A DNA stretch of 64,000 nucleotides from NCBI GenBank assembly GCA_902825965.1, contig CADEDA010000001.1, forward strand, positions 242,428 to 306,427. The letters are read 5' to 3'. This document shows, piece by piece, positions 58,881-64,000 of this stretch. Numbering within the stretch: the first letter of the stretch is position 1; each line of letters opens with the position of its first letter. The DNA is from an uncultured Gemmatimonadota bacterium. GTDB taxonomy: Bacteria; Gemmatimonadota; Gemmatimonadetes; Gemmatimonadales; Gemmatimonadaceae. The notes below the pieces were generated by a model. That model was not told the origin of the DNA. It saw nothing but the letters and a program-made list of their open reading frames with translations, and did not search any database. A program made the position numbers and the translations under genes.

Positions 58881-61196
58881 CGGCTCGCTGAGCGTCACCG
58901 CGGCACGCGACCAGTCGGCCAGGGCGCGTGCCGCGGCGAAGTCCGCGGGGCTCAGGGACTCCACGGCCGCGAGCAGGCCGGCGCGCCAGCTGACGGGACG
59001 CCCCGCGGTGAGATCGGCACGCCGTGCCGCCTCCGCGCCGCTCAACGTCGCGGACTCGTACAACAACTCCTGGCGCATCGATTCCCGCAGCGTCTCGCGC
59101 GCGGGCGCCGATGTCGTCCCGGCGGCGTAGTCCCGGACGGCGCGCTCCACCTCGGCCACCGCCTCGCGCGCCTTGTCCGGCTGGATCTCGGCCGTGAGCA
59201 CGAGGCGAGTCGCGTCGGCATCGACGACGGCGCTCGCGTTCACGCCATAGCTCCAGCGCAGTTCGGTGCGGAGCCGCGTGTTGAGCGCTGCAGCCAGTTG
59301 CCGGCGCGCGAGCCGCGCGCGGATCTCCTCGGCGGCGCTGCGGGTCGGCACGCGCCATTCGATGCGCAGTCGCGCCTGCGCGCGCGCAGCGGCGCTGGTC
59401 GAGTCGCGTGTGATCCGCACGCCCGGCACGATGGGCGGCGCGGAGCCGGCCGTGGCGGTGGCTGCGCGGCCCTCGGGCCAGCGCGCGATGGCGGCGCGGA
59501 GTGCCCCGAGCATCGACACGGGATCCACGGCGCCGGTGAGGAACACCGTGGTCCGCACTCGCGGTCGCTGGCGGCTGCCGAGCCAGCTCCAGAGCGACGC
59601 GAGGTCCCGCGTGCCCCGCGAGAGCGTCTCGTCGCTCACGCGCAGACTGTCGTCGGGCGCCGTCACCACGGTCGCGCGCACGAGCGGCAGCGCGGACATG
59701 GGCGTCCACACCACGCGCACACCGGCGACGACGGTGTCGAGCGCGGTCGCGAGCCGCCGCGGGCGCAGGGTGTCGAGCACGATCGGCGCGTCCATGCGCG
59801 CGACCTGCCGCGGCTCCGCGACGGAGTCCGCGCTGAGGGCGAGTTCGTAGCCACGACCGCGCAGCCACTCCTGCGCGGCCGCTGCGACGGCCCGCGGGCG
59901 CGCCTCGGCGAATCGCGCGAGTCGCCGGCCGATCAGGGTGTGGTCGTCCGCGAAGAACACGGCCTCGCCGAGCTGCTCGCTGCGCGAGCGCTGGAACCCC
60001 AAGGCATCGAGAAGGCCGAGCAGTGCGGCGGTGGCATCGGCGCGTGCCTCGGGCAGCCAGTCCGCGAGCGCCGTCCCCGGTGGCTCCAGACCCGCGCCGG
60101 CCGCGACGTTGACGATGGCCTGGTCCAGCGCCGCGCTCGCCCGTGTGAGCTGCGACGCCTCGCGGACCTCCGCATCGATCGTGAGGTCGCTCGCGAGCAT
60201 CCCGGGCTCCAGCGCGACGCGCGGGGGCGTCCGCAACGCGTCGCCGGCGATCCGCTGCCACTCGCGCAGCACCGTGCGCAGTGCGAGCTCGGTGGACTCG
60301 AGTGCGGGGTCCCCCAGCGGCGGTCCGACGAATCGCCGCGTGATCCGCGACGGACCGCTGAGCGCCACCAGGCGGTCGCGTCGCCAGGCGCGCGCCGTCG
60401 GCAACTGCCGTGTGGCGGTGACGGCCTGTCCGTCCCCGGGCTGCAGGCCACCGAACCGCGCCGCGACGCGCGAACGCAGCGTCGTCGGGTCGAACTGCCC
60501 GACCACGAGCAGCACCGCGTCGCGGACACTCGCGTGTGCCCGCACGAAGCGCTGGAGGTCCGCCGCCGTGATGCTGCGGACCGAGCCTTCGGTCTCGCCG
60601 AGCAGGCCGTAGGGATGATCGGCGCCATAGGCTCCCTGCTGCAGGCGCCAGTAGGGTTGCGCGCCGCGCGTGACCGGCGCCGCCGCACCGGTGCGCCCTT
60701 CGTTCACGACGATGTCGGCGTGGATCCGGACGAGGGAATCGGTGATGGCCGCCGGGTCGACGGCGAGCCGCGCCGCATGCGTGGCGAGGGCCGCGTCGAC
60801 CGCGGAGGGGTCCACGAGGAGGAAGTACCGCGCATGGTCGCGCCGGACCTGCGCGTTGGAGTCCGGCATGCGCGCAGCCGCGCGCCGCCGTCCGGCGGTA
60901 TCGATGCCGGGCGCGAGCGCCGCGGAGATGTGCTCGAGGAGATGCGCCGTCCCGCGCTGTCCCGGTGGGTCGTGACGGGTGCCGGACGGCAGCCAGAGTT
61001 CGACGCTCGTGTGCGCTGCGGTCGAATCCGGTGCCAGGACGACCGTGAGGCCGTTCGGCAGCCGATAACGCACGACGTCGCCGAGGAAGGCAGGCTGCTG
61101 CGCCGCGCCGGCGGCCGGCGCCGCCACGAGCACCGCAACCATCACCGCAACCAGCACGGCGCGCAGCATGAGGCAGGGCACGCTGACGGATCGCAT
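58869..61196 (-). CDS. Exported M16-family zinc protease
   Basis: This 775-residue protein has a signal peptide (VLVAVMVAVLVAAPAAGAAQ) and two M16 units. The first keeps the inverted zinc motif HLLEH (His85, Glu88, His89) and Glu166 in VVNEGRT, spaced as in active insulinase-type proteases. The second half (about 480-775) lacks the motif and would be the partner domain. It probably degrades peptides in the periplasm. It lies 39 bp downstream of the propeller gene, possibly in one operon, and overlaps the end of the YfiT gene by 12 bp. Confidence 0.9.
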   Translation of the reverse strand: MRSVSVPCLMLRAVLVAVMVAVLVAAPAAGAAQQPAFLGDVVRYRLPNGLTVVLAPDSTAAHTSVELWLPSGTRHDPPGQRGTAHLLEHISAALAPGIDTAGRRRAAARMPDSNAQVRRDHARYFLLVDPSAVDAALATHAARLAVDPAAITDSLVRIHADIVVNEGRTGAAAPVTRGAQPYWRLQQGAYGADHPYGLLGETEGSVRSITAADLQRFVRAHASVRDAVLLVVGQFDPTTLRSRVAARFGGLQPGDGQAVTATRQLPTARAWRRDRLVALSGPSRITRRFVGPPLGDPALESTELALRTVLREWQRIAGDALRTPPRVALEPGMLASDLTIDAEVREASQLTRASAALDQAIVNVAAGAGLEPPGTALADWLPEARADATAALLGLLDALGFQRSRSEQLGEAVFFADDHTLIGRRLARFAEARPRAVAAAAQEWLRGRGYELALSADSVAEPRQVARMDAPIVLDTLRPRRLATALDTVVAGVRVVWTPMSALPLVRATVVTAPDDSLRVSDETLSRGTRDLASLWSWLGSRQRPRVRTTVFLTGAVDPVSMLGALRAAIARWPEGRAATATAGSAPPIVPGVRITRDSTSAAARAQARLRIEWRVPTRSAAEEIRARLARRQLAAALNTRLRTELRWSYGVNASAVVDADATRLVLTAEIQPDKAREAVAEVERAVRDYAAGTTSAPARETLRESMRQELLYESATLSGAEAARRADLTAGRPVSWRAGLLAAVESLSPADFAAARALADWSRAAVTLSEPLPP

Positions 61197-61235
61197 CGGT
61201 CTACCGGAATGGGGGTCGCCGATACGACAGGCGGA

Positions 61236-62387
61236 TCAGTACGTGAGTTTGCCCAGGTACAGCAGGTCATCCTCGTCCGCACGCGCCACGTACACCGCGC
61301 CACGACCGAACCCGACGAGCCGGCTGGCGCGCGGCAGCAGCACCCGATCGATCCGCCGGCCCTCGGCGTCGAACACATCATAGACGTGCTCTTCGCTCTG
61401 CGGCGTGTGGCGACGCACCCAGAGGCGCCCCTGCGTGTCGACCCGTAGCTGGCTGGGGTCGAACGCCGGCTTCACGTCCGCGATCGCGACCGGCGGGATC
61501 AGTCCGCGCGGGTCGACCGTGCGCGTGTTCCCCTGCGCGTCGTTCTGCGTGATCCGCAGGTTCCCCGGCATGCTGATCTGCGCGCGCGCCTTCTCGGCCT
61601 CGGCGCGATCGGCCTCGGTGGTCCGCACGGGTGTGTACGCGACCTCCGGACCCTGCGCGAGGCGCTTGCCGTCCTTCCACCACTCGACCCGGTACGGTGC
61701 GGCGCGCACCACGGCGTACCGGCCGTCGAGCGCCGCCACGAAGCCATCCGTCGGTGCGAATCGCTTGACGGCGGTGATGCTGGCGCCCTGGGTCGTGTTC
61801 ACGCTGGTCTCCGGCAGGCGCAGCCGCACCAACGAATCGGTGCGTTCCCCCACGCGCCGGATCGCCCAGCCCGAATCGCTCGCCTCGCTCGGCCGACGTG
61901 CCGGCATCGGCCGGACGTATTCCGCGCCGCGCTCGTCCAAGGCGTGCGGATCGTCGTTGGAGCCACTCATCACCAACGCACCGCTGTTCTGCGCGTAGGG
62001 GGCGGTCTTGGTCGGCCGTCCGGACGACGTGAACACGAGATAGCGCCGCTGGGTCTGGTCGATCATCCAGATGTCGCCGTTGCGCTGTCGATAGAAACCG
62101 CCGGGCGAGAGGAACTCCGTCGGTCCGCGCCCCTGTCGCGAGACGGTACTCACGCGCCCGTTGGCGAGATCGACGAGGCGGATGAGGCCTTCCTTGCGGT
62201 CGGACACCAGCAGACGACCGTCCGCGAGTTCGATGAGCCCGACGATGGAACTCATCGACTCCTCGAGCTCCACGGTAGGCGCCGGCAATGCGCGCGGCGG
62301 AGCGTCCTGCGCGAGCGAGTCCGAGGCGAGGAGCGGGAGCGCGACCAGGGCCGCGCCGAGGTGTGTCCTGCGAAGATGGCGGATCAT
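61236..62387 (-). CDS. Exported six-bladed beta-propeller-like protein
   Basis: This 383-residue protein has a signal peptide (LGAALVALPLLASDSLAQ) and repeated propeller-like strands: GLIELADGRLLVSDRKEGLIRLVD, GDIWMIDQTQRRYLVF, GRLWVRRHTP and GFGRGAVYVARADEDDLLYLGKL. No catalytic motif is visible. Similar proteins are common, unnamed, in this type of genome. The role is unknown; ligand or peptide binding next to the M16 protease is a guess. Confidence 0.75.
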   Translation of the reverse strand: MIRHLRRTHLGAALVALPLLASDSLAQDAPPRALPAPTVELEESMSSIVGLIELADGRLLVSDRKEGLIRLVDLANGRVSTVSRQGRGPTEFLSPGGFYRQRNGDIWMIDQTQRRYLVFTSSGRPTKTAPYAQNSGALVMSGSNDDPHALDERGAEYVRPMPARRPSEASDSGWAIRRVGERTDSLVRLRLPETSVNTTQGASITAVKRFAPTDGFVAALDGRYAVVRAAPYRVEWWKDGKRLAQGPEVAYTPVRTTEADRAEAEKARAQISMPGNLRITQNDAQGNTRTVDPRGLIPPVAIADVKPAFDPSQLRVDTQGRLWVRRHTPQSEEHVYDVFDAEGRRIDRVLLPRASRLVGFGRGAVYVARADEDDLLYLGKLTY

Positions 62388-62557
62388 GGGGGTCTCGGGC
62401 CGAGGGGTCCCGACGCCATCGACCGCCGACGCGTCGCAGCCCCGTGCGGAGATTCAGTCCCCGCGATCCACCGGCATCGTTTTCAGCGAGGGCCTGAGCG
62501 CGATTCCGGAGTGCCGGACCGCTTCGGTCAGCCGTCCAGCCGCCACCCAGAAACGAA
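62388..62557. other. Gene-free stretch upstream of the propeller gene
   Basis: I see no supported gene, promoter or repeat between the propeller start and the tRNA-Ala terminator. Open frames here are short and arginine-rich, typical of GC-rich shadow frames. Confidence 0.6.
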
Positions 62558-62585
62558 ATCGCCCCGGACCAAGGCCCGGGGCGAT
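62549..62585 (-). terminator. Intrinsic terminator of tRNA-Ala
   Basis: On the minus strand ATCGCCCCGG (62585-62576) pairs with CCGGGGCGAT (62567-62558) around an 8-nt loop, followed by TTCGTTTC. It lies 117 nt downstream of the tRNA-Ala 3' end on the same strand. Confidence 0.75.
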
Positions 62586-62701
62586 GCAGTTGCTGGTGTC
62601 GCGCTCAAAGGGGTCGCCTCGCGCGCCGTCATTGGAACTCTACGTCCTACCGAACGGCGGCGGGCTGATCTCCCGGTCGCGAACCAGCGAAACACGTGCT
62701 A

Positions 62702-62774
62702 TGGAGCTGAGGGGGATCGAACCCCTGACCTCTGCAGTGCGATTGCAGCGCTCTCCCAGCTGAGCTACAGCCCC
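62702..62774 (-). tRNA. tRNA-Ala (anticodon CGC)
   Basis: The 73-nt minus-strand sequence begins GGGGCTGTAGCTCAGCTGGG and folds as a cloverleaf: acceptor GGGGCTG/CAGCTCC (one G-U pair) with discriminator A, anticodon stem CTGCA/TGCAG with loop ATCGCAC (anticodon CGC, codon GCG), and T arm AGGGG-TTCGATC-CCCCT. The G-U pair at 3:70 is the classic alanine identity element. CCA is not encoded. Confidence 0.96.
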
Positions 62775-62858
62775 GCATCGCGTCCCGGTCAGTCCCCGCA
62801 TCTCCCGCTACTGCCTACACATACACGGGACGATCGAAAAAAGTTCCGGTCACGCATA

Positions 62859-62889
62859 CGGCCCCGCCTAGTGGGTCTTGGCGGGGCCG
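62859..62889. other. GC-rich hairpin between tRNA-Ala and the photolyase gene
   Basis: A 10-bp perfect inverted repeat (62859-62868 with 62880-62889). On the minus strand a run of six T lies about 17 nt after the stem, too far for a standard terminator. Its role is unclear. Confidence 0.4.
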
Positions 62890-62955
62890 CCGATGGCTGA
62901 ACAATAGTGGGGCCGGGAACCGGGCGCCACCCCCTGACCTTAGCATTATCGGCAC

Positions 62956-64000
62956 ATGCGCCCCAAAGTCCACCGCCTTGAGTCCGACCACGTTCGGGAC
63001 CAGCTCGCCCTCCGGACCGTCCTCGCCAACGAGGTGCGTACGCAGCCTGAGGGTGACTACATCCTCTATTGGATGCAGTCCACGCACCGGTTCGAGGACA
63101 ACTGGGCGCTGCGCCAGGCGGTGCTCGCCGCCGACCGGCTCGGCAAGCCCCTGCTGGTCCACCAGGGGCTCGACCCCACCTACGAACATGCCAACGACCG
63201 GATCCACACGGTCATCCTCGAGAACGCGCGCGCGCTCGCCGCGCGCGCCGAACGGCTGGGCTTCCGGTACCAGTTCGTGCTGCGCCGTCGCCGCGATGAC
63301 GACCGGCGCGTGGTCGACCGCCTCGCGGCGCGGGCGGCCCAGGTCATCACCGATCTCTTTCCCACCGCCGGCATCGCGGAGCGGACCCGGCGGTTCGCGG
63401 AGCGCGCACCCTGCCGCGTGATCCAGGTGGACTCGCACGGGATCATCCCGTCGGGCCATTTCGTGAAGGAGGAGTACGCCGCGCGCACCATCCGACCCAA
63501 GATCGCCAAGGTGCTCGACCTGGCATTGGAGCCCTGTGAGGACCGCGCACCTGCCCGCGGCTTCCCCGACACGCTGTGGCGCTCACTGGAGGTGGACCGC
63601 CTCGCGCTCGACCGCATGGATGTCGCGGCCGAGGTGGCGCGCTGCGAGATCGACCATGCCGTTGCGCCGGTGCCGTTCGCGAGCGGCCTCGAGGGCGCGC
63701 GCGCGCGGCTCGGGGCCTTCTGTGCGGGTGCGCTCGCCGATTACGCCGAGCGGCGCAACGAACCGAGCGACACCGACGGATCCTCGCGGCTCTCGCCGTA
63801 CCTGCATTTCGGGCAGATCTCCGCCGCCGAGGTACTGCGCACGGTGCGCGCCGCGGGACATGCGGAGTCGGCGCGGAAGTTCGAGGACGAGCTCGTCACC
63901 TGGCGCGAGCTCGCCTTCAACTTCTGCCTGCGGAACCCGCACTACGGCAAGCTGCGCGGCCTGCCGGACTGGGTGCACCGCACCATGGACGCCCACAAGG
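62956..64000 (+). CDS. Class II deoxyribodipyrimidine photolyase, 3' truncated by the window
   Basis: 348 codons are visible. The protein begins MRPKVHRLESDHVR and has the class II markers YILYWMQSTHRFEDNWALRQAV in the N-terminal alpha/beta domain, and SPYLHFGQISAAEVLRTV and FEDELVTWRELAFNFC in the FAD-binding helical domain. It repairs cyclobutane pyrimidine dimers in blue light. The C-terminal tail of perhaps 100 residues is outside the window. CATTAT ends 6 nt before the ATG, and TAGCAT lies just upstream, so it may also be leaderless. Confidence 0.93.
   Translation, partial: MRPKVHRLESDHVRDQLALRTVLANEVRTQPEGDYILYWMQSTHRFEDNWALRQAVLAADRLGKPLLVHQGLDPTYEHANDRIHTVILENARALAARAERLGFRYQFVLRRRRDDDRRVVDRLAARAAQVITDLFPTAGIAERTRRFAERAPCRVIQVDSHGIIPSGHFVKEEYAARTIRPKIAKVLDLALEPCEDRAPARGFPDTLWRSLEVDRLALDRMDVAAEVARCEIDHAVAPVPFASGLEGARARLGAFCAGALADYAERRNEPSDTDGSSRLSPYLHFGQISAAEVLRTVRAAGHAESARKFEDELVTWRELAFNFCLRNPHYGKLRGLPDWVHRTMDAHK

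Noticed and set aside
62388-62700. Small arginine-rich open frames next to tRNA-Ala
   Set aside because: They overlap the terminator or tRNA and show no ribosome site or protein-like composition.

Overview
The window is a GC-rich bacterial chromosome segment packed with single-copy housekeeping and envelope genes. The gene repertoire suggests a member of the Gemmatimonadota: a VPS10/BNR-repeat secreted protein, a DUF5916 outer-membrane protein, a regulatory-like-domain TonB receptor, a Ser/Thr kinase with a TolB-like/TPR C-terminus, DUF1080 and Gfo/Idh sugar enzymes, and many GTG starts. This taxonomic call is inference from gene content, with no marker gene to confirm it. I saw no insertion sequence, prophage, CRISPR array or rRNA.

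Layout. 1-12.4 kb lies on the minus strand: a partial exported protein, a small conserved protein, a kynureninase-like enzyme, a CzcCBA-type metal efflux operon, a secreted BNR-repeat protein, and an OmpR-type two-component system. The efflux operon and the two-component operon carry the same pair of 7-bp direct repeats at the same distance from the -10 box, which ties them into one predicted regulon. 12.4-28.7 kb lies on the plus strand: a patatin-like hydrolase fused to a ferredoxin domain, aconitase, a lipid kinase, two tandem peroxiredoxins, glycerate kinase, then a tight run aguB-aguA-Ser/Thr kinase-periplasmic binding protein-chemoreceptor-queC with start/stop overlaps at most junctions. 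queE follows on its own promoter. 29.6-35.2 kb has a TonB receptor with a structured leader and strong terminator, a GDPD phosphodiesterase and an MsbA-type ABC exporter.

35.3-42.5 kb holds a small lipoprotein, a Ycf46-like AAA ATPase divergent from two MFS transporters, an M28 peptidase, an acyltransferase and a TIM-barrel sugar isomerase. 42.5-48.5 kb contains Hsp20, a Gfo/Idh oxidoreductase and a four-gene minus-strand operon (DUF1080, MFS permease, Gfo/Idh, CutC) that looks like a 3-keto-sugar catabolic unit. 48.7-56.2 kb holds envelope proteins: a DUF4136 lipoprotein, a DUF5916 protein, a regulatory-like-domain protein, and a PepSY transmembrane protein behind a Fur-box-like palindrome, then a plug-like secreted protein and a methyltransferase-like protein. 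56.3-64 kb has glutaminyl-tRNA synthetase just downstream of tRNA-Gln(CUG), a YfiT/DinB protein, an M16 protease, a beta-propeller protein, tRNA-Ala(CGC) with its terminator, and a class II photolyase cut by the window end.

A recurring theme is promoter architecture. At least seven genes have a -10-like hexamer (mostly TAnnTT) ending exactly 6-7 nt before the start codon with no Shine-Dalgarno, which predicts leaderless mRNAs. Genes with real leaders tend to have purine-rich ribosome sites instead.
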